The position numbers and the translations under genes were made by a program. A DNA stretch of 23,900 nt from positions 1 to 23,900 of the forward strand of contig JAAZOZ010000342.1 of assembly GCA_012797505.1 (NCBI GenBank), read 5' to 3'. The notes beneath the pieces are model-generated. The model was not told the DNA's origin, made no database searches, and saw only the letters and a program-made list of their open reading frames with translations. Source of the stretch: Smithella sp. (GTDB lineage: Bacteria; Desulfobacterota; Syntrophia; Syntrophales; Smithellaceae). Of this stretch, positions 5,578-13,905 are shown in pieces; positions within the stretch are counted from its first letter, which is position 1; every line of letters starts with the position of its first letter.

Positions 5578-7815
5578 ATGATGAAGATTTTACCGGTTTT
5601 GCTGAAACGACATACGGTCATGATTCTGGGAGTGATTTTCGTCCTGGGGTTTGCCCGGAGCGGCGTTTGGGCCCAGGACGTGAAAGCGCCCGACGACGCG
5701 CCGGTGAAAATCGAGGCGGATACGCTGTCCTATGATCAGGAAAGGGACCTTTACGAAGCCGAGGGCAATGTAGTGATCACTTACGGCGACGGCGTCCTGA
5801 CCGCCGCCAGCGCCTCCTATAACCGCAAAAACAATCTGGCAACCGCCCGGGGCAATGCCCTGCTCCGGATGGCCCAGGATTCGTTGCAGGGCGATAAAAT
5901 CGTGGTCAACGTAGAAGATAAAACCGGCACGGCCTACAACTCCAAAGCCTTTTACGCGCGCAATCATTTTTACATCCGAGGCAGCAGAATCGAGAAAACG
6001 GGCGAGAACACTTATTTTATCGAAGAGCCGGTGGCTACGACCTGTGACGGAGACCGGCCGGACTGGGAAATTGCCGGACGTTCGATGAACGTGACGCTGG
6101 AAGGGTATGGATTGATGAAAGACGCCCGGTTGAGAGCGAGGCATTTGCCGATTTTCTATACGCCGCTCGTCGCTTTTCCCGCAAAGACCAAGCGACAGTC
6201 GGGATTTCTCTTCCCCTACCTCAGCCATTCGAAGGATAAAGACGGAATCGACATCGAGCTCCCCTTTTTCTGGGCGATTACCCCCCAGATGGATGCGACG
6301 TTCTTTTCGCGGTACATGGAAAAAAGAGGATTCAAAGAGGGTGTTGAGTTCCGGTATTTCGCCGGCAGCAAGTCTTTTGGGACCCTTTACGGCGATTTTA
6401 TGGAGGACAACAGGCACGTCACGGAAACCGCCGCGGTCGGCAGCCAAAGCCGCGACTGGCAGGAGACGCACAGACGCTGGTCTTATTATTTGAATCATCA
6501 GACGAATTTTGATTCGCAGTTTTATGTGCGGACGGACTTGAGGCGGGTTTCCGATTCCTGGTATTTCAGGGATTTTAGCGCCCACAACTATTATCTGTCC
6601 AATTACTCCACGACGGAGCTGGACCCGTTTCGGAAAGTCCCTTTTCAGGGCAACGAGTCTCTGCCGTCCCTGGAATCGTCCGCCAGGGTATATAAAGGAT
6701 GGAATAACTTCAGCCTGATGGCCCGCGTCAGTTTCACGGACGACTTTTCAGCCGTGAATAACGAGCGGACCCTGCAGCAGTATCCGGAAATCGTATTGAC
6801 GGGCATCAAGCAGCGGTTTTTTTCAACCCCCCTGTATTACGAATTCGCGGGTAACTATGATTATTTTTACAGGGGCGAGGGACAGAAAGGGCATTATGTG
6901 GATATTGCGCCGACGATTTCCCTGCCTTTTAATATTTCCCGTTACGCGAAGATTACCCCTCAAATCACCGTGCGGGAGGTTTACTGGAACCGCGACGATG
7001 CGCAGGCCAATTCCGACGACAAAAGCGGCAACCGCAACGTGTATAATGCCGGCCTGAGCCTCAGCAGCCGGATTTCACGCGTGTTTGCGGTCAAAATTCA
7101 AAACTGGGACAAAATCAAACATGAAATCAAGCCTGAAATTTTCTATTCGTACATTCCCAGCGTGAACCAGGACAATCTTCCCGATTACATTCCCTGGGTG
7201 AACTCCTTCATGGCCAACTCCCTTTCTTCCAATATCGGCTATTCCAGTGTTTTAAAAGAACAAAATGCGGTGGCCTGGGCGCTGACCAACACGGTAACCG
7301 CAAGGACGCAGGACAAATCCGGGTCGCGCAGTTATATTGAATTGTTGCGTTTGAAGCTGTTTCAGGTTTACGACATCAACGAAGCCAAAAAAGACATGGC
7401 CGGTTCCACTGCGGAGCGGCGGCCGGTTTCGGATCTGGGGATCGAATTTGACCTGAAGCCGCATCCTTATGTTTCCTTTGCCGCGCGCAATAAATACAGT
7501 CCTTATGTCGGTTGGAAGGAGATGAATTACGATCTGGGGCTCAATGATTGGCGCGGAGACAATCTGACGGTAGGGTATCGCTATACGCTGGATTCTCTTG
7601 AGGAAATTAATATGGCCCTAAAACTCAACCTCACCCGGGGGTTCAGCGGGAATCTTATTTTGAGGCGGGATCAGTTTAATGACCGGACGGTGGAAAATAC
7701 GGTCGGTCTGGCCTATTGGGCGCAGTGCTGGGGCGTGGGAGTGGACTACACCAAGACCTACGATGACGAAAGAATCATGCTGAAATTCTCTCTGGCGGGA
7801 TTGGGCAGGTTTTAA
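5578..7815 (+). CDS. lptD: LPS-assembly outer-membrane protein LptD
   Basis: This 745-residue protein inserts lipopolysaccharide into the outer leaflet of the outer membrane. It has a signal peptide (basic start, hydrophobic residues 13-26, likely cut after VWA at 32). An OstA/LptA-like beta-jellyroll follows at about 43-130 (IEADTLSYDQERDLYEAEGN, VVITYGDGVLTAASA). The long C-terminal beta-barrel begins with 'LRARHLPIFYTPLVAFPAKTK' and 'QSGFLFPYLSHS', and the chain ends in an aromatic residue (GLGRF). Only two cysteines are in the mature protein, Cys156 (TTCDGDRPDWE) and Cys717 (AQCWGVGVDY). They match one of the two domain-bridging disulfides of E. coli LptD. ATG ATG at 5578/5581 are both possible starts; GACGGG just upstream is a poor ribosome site. 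No lptE gene is recognised nearby. Confidence 0.93.
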   Translation: MMKILPVLLKRHTVMILGVIFVLGFARSGVWAQDVKAPDDAPVKIEADTLSYDQERDLYEAEGNVVITYGDGVLTAASASYNRKNNLATARGNALLRMAQDSLQGDKIVVNVEDKTGTAYNSKAFYARNHFYIRGSRIEKTGENTYFIEEPVATTCDGDRPDWEIAGRSMNVTLEGYGLMKDARLRARHLPIFYTPLVAFPAKTKRQSGFLFPYLSHSKDKDGIDIELPFFWAITPQMDATFFSRYMEKRGFKEGVEFRYFAGSKSFGTLYGDFMEDNRHVTETAAVGSQSRDWQETHRRWSYYLNHQTNFDSQFYVRTDLRRVSDSWYFRDFSAHNYYLSNYSTTELDPFRKVPFQGNESLPSLESSARVYKGWNNFSLMARVSFTDDFSAVNNERTLQQYPEIVLTGIKQRFFSTPLYYEFAGNYDYFYRGEGQKGHYVDIAPTISLPFNISRYAKITPQITVREVYWNRDDAQANSDDKSGNRNVYNAGLSLSSRISRVFAVKIQNWDKIKHEIKPEIFYSYIPSVNQDNLPDYIPWVNSFMANSLSSNIGYSSVLKEQNAVAWALTNTVTARTQDKSGSRSYIELLRLKLFQVYDINEAKKDMAGSTAERRPVSDLGIEFDLKPHPYVSFAARNKYSPYVGWKEMNYDLGLNDWRGDNLTVGYRYTLDSLEEINMALKLNLTRGFSGNLILRRDQFNDRTVENTVGLAYWAQCWGVGVDYTKTYDDERIMLKFSLAGLGRF

Positions 7816-7905
7816 ACGCGACGACCGGTTGGTCAGGCGCGGCCATTTCCCTTGGGGGTTGGGAAGGGGGCAGTGCCGTGTTTCAGACTACGGCATAAGG
7901 AATTC

Positions 7906-7927
7906 AAACATTTTCCAAACATTTTCC
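7906..7927 (+). repeat. Tandem 11-bp direct repeat abutting the rplM promoter
   Basis: AAACATTTTCC occurs twice in perfect tandem (7906-7916 and 7917-7927) and ends exactly where the -35 box TTGACA begins. Its A/T richness and one-helical-turn spacing suit an RNA polymerase alpha-subunit (UP) site or a regulator site; which one cannot be told from sequence. Confidence 0.6.
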
Positions 7928-7956
7928 TTGACAAAGAGCGTGGAATTGCATAGCTT
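7928..7956 (+). promoter_or_regulatory. Sigma70-type promoter of rplM-rpsI
   Basis: A perfect TTGACA (7928-7933), a 17-base spacer and TAGCTT (7951-7956) place the transcript start near 7963, about 26 bases before the rplM ATG. The tandem repeat directly upstream strengthens the case for a strong ribosomal-protein promoter. Confidence 0.75.
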
Positions 7957-7988
7957 CCACCTTTAAATTTTTAACCAGGTGACGGTTT

Positions 7989-8420
7989 ATGACTAAAACA
8001 TTTTCAGCAAAAGCAGGACAGGTCAAGCAGGATTGGTTCGTGGTTGACGCTTCCGGCAAGATATTGGGAAGGCTGGCCAGTGAAATCGCCCTGCGCCTTC
8101 GGGGCAAGCACAAAGCGATTTATACGCCGCATGTCGATACCGGCGATTTTATTGTAGTGGTCAATGCCGAGAAGATCGCGCTGACCGGCAAGAAGCTTAC
8201 GGATAAGATTTACTATTCCTACTCCGGTTACCCGGGGGGGCTCAGAGAGACGGCGGCCGGGAAGATGCTTGCCGAGAAACCGGAAAATCTGATTCGAATG
8301 GCCGTGGCCGGGATGCTGCCGAAGAATCATCTTGGCAGAAAAATGCTAAAAAAACTGAAGGTTTACAGCGGAAATGCGCATCCGCATGAAGCCCAGTGTC
8401 CGCAAACCCTGACGGTTTGA
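7989..8420 (+). CDS. rplM: 50S ribosomal protein L13
   Basis: This 143-residue protein has the standard L13 sequence: KTFSAKAGQVKQDWFVVDAS, GKILGRLASEIALRLRGKHKAIYTPHVDTGDFIVVVNAEKI, the YYSYSGYPGGLRE segment, and MLPKNHLGRKMLKKLKVYSGNAHPHEAQ near the end. L13 is an early-assembly protein of the large ribosomal subunit. The start has AGGTG about 7 bases upstream. rpsI follows after 43 bases in the usual L13-S9 operon, driven by the promoter at 7928-7956. Confidence 0.98.
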   Translation: MTKTFSAKAGQVKQDWFVVDASGKILGRLASEIALRLRGKHKAIYTPHVDTGDFIVVVNAEKIALTGKKLTDKIYYSYSGYPGGLRETAAGKMLAEKPENLIRMAVAGMLPKNHLGRKMLKKLKVYSGNAHPHEAQCPQTLTV

Positions 8421-8463
8421 TGGTCCGGGCTGTTTCATGGATTAATTACTTTTGGGAGAGGTC

Positions 8464-8856
8464 ATGACAGTACAACGTTTTTATGCAACCGGGAAAAGAA
8501 AGAGCGCCATTGCCCGCGTTTATATGAAATCGGGCAGCGGCAGCATTATGGTGAACAAAAGGAACTATGAAGAATATTTTACGCGTCCCAGCCTGAAAAT
8601 GATCATTCGCCAGCCTCTGGAGATCACGGGGAAAAAGGACCAGTTCGACTTTTATGTCAATGTCAGCGGCGGAGGCGTGGCGGGTCAGGCCGGAGCGGTG
8701 AAGCACGGGATTTCCAAAGCGCTTCTGGAATGCGACGCCGAGTTGCGCCCCATTCTGAAAAAAGCGGGTTTTCTGACGCGAGACGCCCGCATCAAGGAGA
8801 GAAAGAAGTACGGCCAGCCGGGCGCCCGCAAAAGATTCCAATTCTCCAAACGTTAA
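8464..8856 (+). CDS. rpsI: 30S ribosomal protein S9
   Basis: This 130-residue protein has typical S9 features: RFYATGKRKSAIARVYMKSGSGSIMVN, GQAGAVKHGISKALLE, and the basic C-terminus KKYGQPGARKRFQFSKR. That tail in S9 reaches the P-site tRNA. The ATG at 8464 was chosen because GGGAGAGG lies immediately upstream; the frame is open to a TTG at 8452, but using it would consume the ribosome site. The gene is co-transcribed with rplM and ends 6 bases before a strong terminator. Confidence 0.98.
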   Translation: MTVQRFYATGKRKSAIARVYMKSGSGSIMVNKRNYEEYFTRPSLKMIIRQPLEITGKKDQFDFYVNVSGGGVAGQAGAVKHGISKALLECDAELRPILKKAGFLTRDARIKERKKYGQPGARKRFQFSKR

Positions 8857-8862
8857 TTTTCC

Positions 8863-8890
8863 GGGGGGCCTTCAGGCTCCCCTTTTTTTT
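8863..8890 (+). terminator. Strong intrinsic terminator after rpsI
   Basis: GGGGGGCC (8863-8870) pairs with GGCTCCCC (8875-8882), eight pairs with one G-U, around a TTCA tetraloop, followed by eight T residues (8883-8890). The argC ribosome site GGAG starts at the very next base. Confidence 0.9.
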
Positions 8891-8900
8891 GGAGTTTTTT

Positions 8901-9941
8901 ATGAAAACGAAAGCAGCGATATTCGGAGCCAGCGGCTACACGGGGCAGGAACTCATCCGGATTCTATCCGCACATCCGCAGGTGGAGCTGACGGCCGTCA
9001 CTTCCCGGCGCTACGCCGGAATGAAGGTTTCGGACGTTTTTCCTTCCCTTTCCGGTTTGACTTTTCTCACATATGCCAACGCGGCGCCCCGGGAAATCGC
9101 AGAGCTTTGTGATGTCGTTTTTCTGGCGCTGCCGCACGGCGTGTCGATGGAGATCGCCCCCGTCTTCATCGAAGCGGGGAAGAAGGTAATCGATCTGTCC
9201 GCCGACTACCGCTTGCGGGACCGGGCAACCTATGAACAGTGGTATGCCAAACATTCCAGCGCCGGTCTCATCAAACAGGCGGTTTACGGGCTTCCGGAGC
9301 TTTACCGGGAAGCGGCTAAAACATCGCCGTTGATTGCCAATCCCGGCTGTTATCCGACCGGCATTATTCTGGGGCTCGCGCCCGCGCTTCAAAGCAAGCT
9401 TCTGGACGTCTCCACGATTATCGCCGATTCGGCTTCCGGCGTAAGCGGAGCGGGAAGGGATCCGGTGGTCGGATCGCTTTTCTGCGAAGTGGACGGCGGA
9501 TTTAAAGCCTATAAGGTCGGGAAACACCGGCACACGCCGGAAATCGAGCAGGAGCTCCATCAACTGGCCGGGGAAAAATTCTTCATTTCCTTCACGCCGC
9601 ATCTGCTGCCGGTCAAGCGGGGCATTTTGAGCACGATGTACGCGACGCTGAAAAAAAAGACGACGGAGGCTAAGCTGCGGGATCTGTATGCGTCCTTCTA
9701 CGCCGGTGAAAAATTCGTCCGGATCTGTCCCGCGGGCGTCTATCCCAACATTTCCTCCGTTTGCGGATCCAATTTCTGCGACATCGGTTTGACCGTTGAT
9801 TTGCGGACGGGCCGGGTGATTATTATTTCCGCCATCGACAATCTCATCAAGGGCGCCGCCGGCCAGGCCGTGCAGAATATGAATCTGGTCTGCGGACTGC
9901 CCGAAGACAGCGGTCTCGGGACGCCCCCGCTGTATCCCTGA
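8901..9941 (+). CDS. argC: N-acetyl-gamma-glutamyl-phosphate reductase
   Basis: This 346-residue enzyme reduces N-acetylglutamyl phosphate with NADPH in arginine synthesis, in the cytoplasm. It shows the dinucleotide-binding start IFGASGYTGQEL (residues 8-19), the catalytic Cys150 in ANPGCYPTG, the ADSASGVSGAGRDP loop, and KVGKHRHTPEIEQEL with the conserved histidines. The ATG at 8901 has GGAG 6 bases upstream and begins MKTKAAIFGASGYTG. The frame is open back into rpsI, but that part is out-of-frame ribosomal-protein sequence. The gene follows a terminator, so its expression depends on read-through or on a promoter inside rpsI. No other arg gene is in the window. cysS follows after 13 bases. 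Confidence 0.97.
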   Translation: MKTKAAIFGASGYTGQELIRILSAHPQVELTAVTSRRYAGMKVSDVFPSLSGLTFLTYANAAPREIAELCDVVFLALPHGVSMEIAPVFIEAGKKVIDLSADYRLRDRATYEQWYAKHSSAGLIKQAVYGLPELYREAAKTSPLIANPGCYPTGIILGLAPALQSKLLDVSTIIADSASGVSGAGRDPVVGSLFCEVDGGFKAYKVGKHRHTPEIEQELHQLAGEKFFISFTPHLLPVKRGILSTMYATLKKKTTEAKLRDLYASFYAGEKFVRICPAGVYPNISSVCGSNFCDIGLTVDLRTGRVIIISAIDNLIKGAAGQAVQNMNLVCGLPEDSGLGTPPLYP

Positions 9942-9954
9942 CGAAGGTAAGAAA

Positions 9955-11427
9955 ATGGCCCAGAAAATCTATAATACGAAGACAAGAAAAAAGGAAATCT
10001 TTCAACCGGTTCGGGAAGGCGCGGTCGGAATGTACGTTTGCGGCATTACGGCGTATGATGTCTGCCACATCGGCCACGCCCGCGCGGCGGTTGTGTTTGA
10101 TGTCGTCTTCCGCCATCTGAAAGCGCGCGGCTACGACGTGACGTATGTGAAAAATTTCACCGACATTGACGATAAAATCATTGATCGGGCGAATCGGGAA
10201 GGCGTCGGCATTGCCGAGATCGCCGAGCGCTATATTGCGCTGCACGATGAAGATATGGCCTCCCTCAACGTCCTGACGCCGACGGTCACGCCGAGAGCCA
10301 CGGGGCACATGGAGGATATGATCGATCTGATCCGGGCTCTCGAGGAAAAAGGAATTGCCTACGCGGTGGACGGAGACGTGTTTTTTGCGGTTGCCAAATT
10401 TCCCGCCTACGGCGGATTGTCCGGACGAAACCCGGATGAAATGATGGCCGGCGCCCGCGTGGACGTCAACGACAAGAAAAAAAACCCGCTGGATTTCGTG
10501 CTCTGGAAGAAAAGCAAGGAAGGCGAGCCTTCCTGGGACAGTCCGTGGGGAATGGGCAGACCGGGATGGCATATCGAATGTTCGGCGATGAGCCGCCGAT
10601 ATCTGGGCGAGCCCTTTGACATTCACGGCGGCGGCGAAGACCTGATTTTCCCGCATCACGAAAATGAAATCGCCCAATCCCAGGCGGCGACCGGAAAGCC
10701 TCCGGTCCGTTACTGGATGCACAACGGTTTCGTGAAAATCAACGCGGAAAAAATGTCCAAATCCCTGGGAAACATCTTCCCGATCCGGGAGATCGTCCGG
10801 CAATTCCATCCGGAAGTTCTGCGTCTGTTCATGCTGCAGAGCCATTACCGAAGTCCGGTGGATTATTCGGACGTCTCTTTACGGGAAGCACGGACCGCGC
10901 TGATCCGCTGTTATACCGCCCTTCGTTTGATGAAGGATGCGCAGGCGGCGGATGTTCATCTGGGCGGGGTCAAAACCGACTCCGACGGCGGGAAATACGC
11001 TGCCAGATTGAGAGCCTCCGTGGAAAAATTCGACTTGGCCCTGGACGACGATTTTAACACGGCGCAGGCGCTGGGTTTTGTGTTTGACGCCGCCCGGCTC
11101 GTCAACCAGGTCATGACGGTGGAAAAAAAGATGCCTCCAGCCGACAAACAGGCCATCCTGGAGACCGCCCGGGAGGCCTTCCGTCATTTTGGCGATGCGC
11201 TGGGTGTGTTTCAGTCCGACCCGGATCTCTTTTTCTCGAAGGACCGCGACATCGAAGCCGAAAAACGCGGAATGGATATTCATCGGGTAGAGGCGCTGAT
11301 TGCCGAGCGGCAAAAAGCCCGCGACGCTAAAGATTGGGGCCGCGCAGATGAAATTCGCCGGGAGCTGGCTTTGCAGAGCATTGCCTTGAAGGATGAAGCG
11401 GGCCGGACCACCTGGATCATCGATTAG
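9955..11427 (+). CDS. cysS: Cysteinyl-tRNA synthetase
   Basis: This 490-residue class I aminoacyl-tRNA synthetase charges tRNA-Cys. Visible marks are the zinc-ligand Cys29 in MYVCGITAYD, the HIGH signature at 38-41, the ECSAMSRRYLG and HGGGEDLIFPHHENE segments that complete the zinc and cysteine site, and KMSKS at 266-270. The C-terminal helical region ends with AERQKARDAKDWGRADEIRRELA, typical of CysS. The length is normal. The ATG has AAGG about 7 bases upstream, and the gene is probably co-transcribed with argC. Confidence 0.98.
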   Translation: MAQKIYNTKTRKKEIFQPVREGAVGMYVCGITAYDVCHIGHARAAVVFDVVFRHLKARGYDVTYVKNFTDIDDKIIDRANREGVGIAEIAERYIALHDEDMASLNVLTPTVTPRATGHMEDMIDLIRALEEKGIAYAVDGDVFFAVAKFPAYGGLSGRNPDEMMAGARVDVNDKKKNPLDFVLWKKSKEGEPSWDSPWGMGRPGWHIECSAMSRRYLGEPFDIHGGGEDLIFPHHENEIAQSQAATGKPPVRYWMHNGFVKINAEKMSKSLGNIFPIREIVRQFHPEVLRLFMLQSHYRSPVDYSDVSLREARTALIRCYTALRLMKDAQAADVHLGGVKTDSDGGKYAARLRASVEKFDLALDDDFNTAQALGFVFDAARLVNQVMTVEKKMPPADKQAILETAREAFRHFGDALGVFQSDPDLFFSKDRDIEAEKRGMDIHRVEALIAERQKARDAKDWGRADEIRRELALQSIALKDEAGRTTWIID

Positions 11428-11598
11428 AAGCCCGGCCGGCCGATTCGCTTTTGCGCGGTTTCTGAAGATTCTCCGTTATTTTCTTTTACGGCTTGCCGAA
11501 ATAGATGGAAAAGAAAAAAAAGATTGGTATATACTTGAAGCTATAGAAGTCATTCTCTTGGCGTGTGGTAAAATCATCGACGGGCAGTGAGGCAGAGC

Positions 11599-12918
11599 AT
11601 GAAAAATATTTCCGGTAAGTGGCCAATATTGGCCGTAATCCTCTTCGGGCTTTTCGTCGTTTTCGGGCCGTATTCCGACAGCAAGGTTTCCGCGCGGGAC
11701 AAAAATATTTACAAGGAGATTAAAACCTTCAATGAAGTCCTGGATATGGTGCAGAAAAACTACGTGGAAGAAATCGATTCTTCGGTTCTGATTCAGGGCG
11801 CGATCAACGGCATGATCAAGTCTCTCGATCCGCACAGCTCGTTTATGACGCCTGAGCTTTACAAGGAGCTGGAAGTGGAAACGCAGGGGCGTTTCGGCGG
11901 AATCGGCATTGAAATTACCATCCTGAAGGACGTGCTGACGGTAGTGTCCCCCATCGAGGACACACCGGCGTTCAAGGCGGGCGTGAAACCCGGCGATTCG
12001 ATCGTCAAGATTGACGGTAAATCCACAAAAGACATTACGATTATGGAGGCCGTGAAGAAGCTGCGCGGTCCGAAAGACACCAAGGTGACCATAACGATTC
12101 TGCGGGAGAATATGGCCCAGCCGAGGGACATCACGCTGACCCGCGCCGTGATTCAGGTAAAAAGCGTCAGGGCAAAGGCTTTTGATGACCATATCGGCTA
12201 CATTCGGATTGCCTCCTTCCATGAACGAACCGCCGATGACCTGCGCAAAGCGCTTACCGACGTGGCCGAAAAAACCAAGCCCATGAAGGGCCTGGTGCTG
12301 GATCTGCGCAACGATCCGGGCGGACTGCTGACCCAGGCCATAGAAGTGTCCGACATGTTTCTGAAGTCGGGCGTGATTGTGTCCACCCGCGGCCGGACGA
12401 AAAAGATGGAAACCAAAGCCACGGCGCGCGACAGCGGCGACAAGGAAGTCAACGCGCCCATTGTCGTCCTGGTGAATGAAGGCACGGCCAGCGCGGCGGA
12501 GATTGTGGCGGGCGCCCTGCAGGACAACGGCCGGGCGCTGATTGTGGGGACGCAAACCTTCGGAAAAGCGTCCGTGCAGACCGTGATTCCCCTGGAGGAC
12601 GGCTCCGCCTTGAAATTGACGACGGCCCGATACTATACGCCCAATGGCCGGTCCATTCAGGCCGAAGGCATCAAGCCGGACATTATCGTCAAGCCGGTGC
12701 GGCCCTCGGAGGAACCGGAGTCTCTCATGGGGGAAAGGCTTCGGGAAAAGGATCTCAAGGGGCACATCAAGCCGGCCAAAGAAGAGGGGGCGCATCCCGA
12801 TGAAAATAAAAACGGAGATTCCAGGGAAACGACGGATCTGGTGAAGGATAATCAGCTCAAGGCGGCGATTGATATTTTAAAAAGCTGGGATATCATGAAG
12901 AAAAATCTGGCCAAATAA
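11599..12918 (+). CDS. ctpA: Carboxyl-terminal processing protease (S41 family, CtpA type)
   Basis: This 439-residue periplasmic serine protease is anchored or exported by an N-terminal hydrophobic segment (about residues 6-22). A PDZ domain follows at about 95-175 (GGIGIEITILKDVLTVVSPIEDTPAFKAGVKPGD), then the S41 core. The catalytic dyad is Ser298 (NEGTASAAEI) and Lys323 (TFGKASVQ), with Gln327. The 25-residue Ser-Lys spacing matches Prc/CtpA. Relatives cut C-termini of envelope proteins and often control peptidoglycan hydrolases. The start at ATG 11599 has GAGG 6 bases upstream; a GTG at 11587 is in frame but less well supported. The last 50 residues are charged and probably flexible. The 171-base gap upstream shows no clear promoter. 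Confidence 0.95.
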   Translation: MKNISGKWPILAVILFGLFVVFGPYSDSKVSARDKNIYKEIKTFNEVLDMVQKNYVEEIDSSVLIQGAINGMIKSLDPHSSFMTPELYKELEVETQGRFGGIGIEITILKDVLTVVSPIEDTPAFKAGVKPGDSIVKIDGKSTKDITIMEAVKKLRGPKDTKVTITILRENMAQPRDITLTRAVIQVKSVRAKAFDDHIGYIRIASFHERTADDLRKALTDVAEKTKPMKGLVLDLRNDPGGLLTQAIEVSDMFLKSGVIVSTRGRTKKMETKATARDSGDKEVNAPIVVLVNEGTASAAEIVAGALQDNGRALIVGTQTFGKASVQTVIPLEDGSALKLTTARYYTPNGRSIQAEGIKPDIIVKPVRPSEEPESLMGERLREKDLKGHIKPAKEEGAHPDENKNGDSRETTDLVKDNQLKAAIDILKSWDIMKKNLAK

Positions 12919-12952
12919 GGTCGCTGGTTCCGGGAGTCCAATACTGACGGCC

Positions 12953-13861
12953 ATGAAAAAGAAAAAGATCCAGAAGACGACAACCGTCCTGATTACGCTG
13001 ATCGTCCTTGCCGTTGCCGCCATTGCCGCCATTGTCCTGTGGGATCGTGAAGAGACGACGGGCGTCAAACCGCCGCATTTTTCGAAAGAACAGGCGGAGG
13101 GGTTGCGGGAGGCGGCGAAGGCGCAGCGCCACAAAACGGAAGACGGCGCGCAGCTTGCCAGGATCGCGCCGCCCCGATCGGCGGCAAGGCAGGTGGCGAT
13201 TGTCATCGACGACATCGGCTATGACATGAAGCCGGTGCGCGAACTGCTGGCCATCAATGAGAATATCACGTTTGCCGTTCTGCCGCTCCTTGCCCATTCG
13301 CGCGAGGCGGCGGAAACGCTTCACCGGGCCCATCGTGAAATCCTTCTCCATTTGCCCATGGAGCCTCTTTCGTATCCGAAGGAAAAACCGGGCCGCGGCG
13401 CTCTTTTTACGGATATGAACGATGAAGAGATCCTCTTTCAGCTTCAGAGAAACGTGGACTCCGTGCCGTATGCCTCCGGCGTCAACAACCATATGGGGTC
13501 CAAATTCATGGCGGACGAGGAAAAGCTGACGCTGGTTTTTCGCGAGCTTAAAAAGAAAAATTTGTTTTTTATCGATTCCCGGACCACCCGGGATTCAAAG
13601 ACGGAAGCGGCGGCGCACAAAGCCCGTCTGACGGTGATGTCCAGAAAAATCTTTCTGGACAATGAACGCGACACTTCCAAAATTTATCAGATTCTTATGG
13701 AGGCCGCCCGATCATCGGACGGAAATTCACCGCTCATCGTGATCGGTCATCCCTATCCTGAAACCATTCAGGCCGTCCGGGAGGCCGGCAAGGTGTGCCG
13801 GGAACAGGGAATCACGATTGTTCCGGTATCGGCATTGCTTGGAAAGCAAGGGGCCTCCTGA
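12953..13861 (+). CDS. Divergent polysaccharide deacetylase family protein
   Basis: This 302-residue protein has an N-terminal membrane anchor (residues 8-28, VLITLIVLAVAAIAAIVL), a charged linker, then a divergent polysaccharide deacetylase domain (DUF610/YibQ type). The domain runs from IVIDDIGYD (Asp86-Asp87) through HLPMEP (His133) and NNHMGS (His180) to GHPYPETI near the end. The family has the NodB-like barrel fold; enzymatic activity is unproven for most members. The location should be periplasmic and membrane-tethered. The gene starts 34 bases after ctpA, an association seen in many Proteobacteria, and suggests cell-wall remodelling. The ribosome site is weak. Confidence 0.9.
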   Translation: MKKKKIQKTTTVLITLIVLAVAAIAAIVLWDREETTGVKPPHFSKEQAEGLREAAKAQRHKTEDGAQLARIAPPRSAARQVAIVIDDIGYDMKPVRELLAINENITFAVLPLLAHSREAAETLHRAHREILLHLPMEPLSYPKEKPGRGALFTDMNDEEILFQLQRNVDSVPYASGVNNHMGSKFMADEEKLTLVFRELKKKNLFFIDSRTTRDSKTEAAAHKARLTVMSRKIFLDNERDTSKIYQILMEAARSSDGNSPLIVIGHPYPETIQAVREAGKVCREQGITIVPVSALLGKQGAS

Positions 13862-13905
13862 AAAACGGTGTTCCCGAAAACCGGAAGCGAAGGCAAGCGT
13901 CTCCT

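Noticed and set aside
7847..7896. Weak hairpins after lptD (TTCCC/GGGAA and GCCGT/ACGGC).
   Set aside because: Short stems without a T-run, so not supported as a terminator.
7958..7981. CACCT/AGGTG inverted repeat that could mask the rplM ribosome site.
   Set aside because: Only 5 bp, and the left arm would lie upstream of the predicted transcript start.
11428..11598. Promoter-like boxes upstream of ctpA (TTGAAG, TATACT, TAAAAT).
   Set aside because: None pair with acceptable 16-18 base spacing.
11476..12795. A 439-codon minus-strand frame opposite the S41 protease.
   Set aside because: Antisense shadow; the plus-strand frame has the Ser298/Lys323/Gln327 site and PDZ domain.
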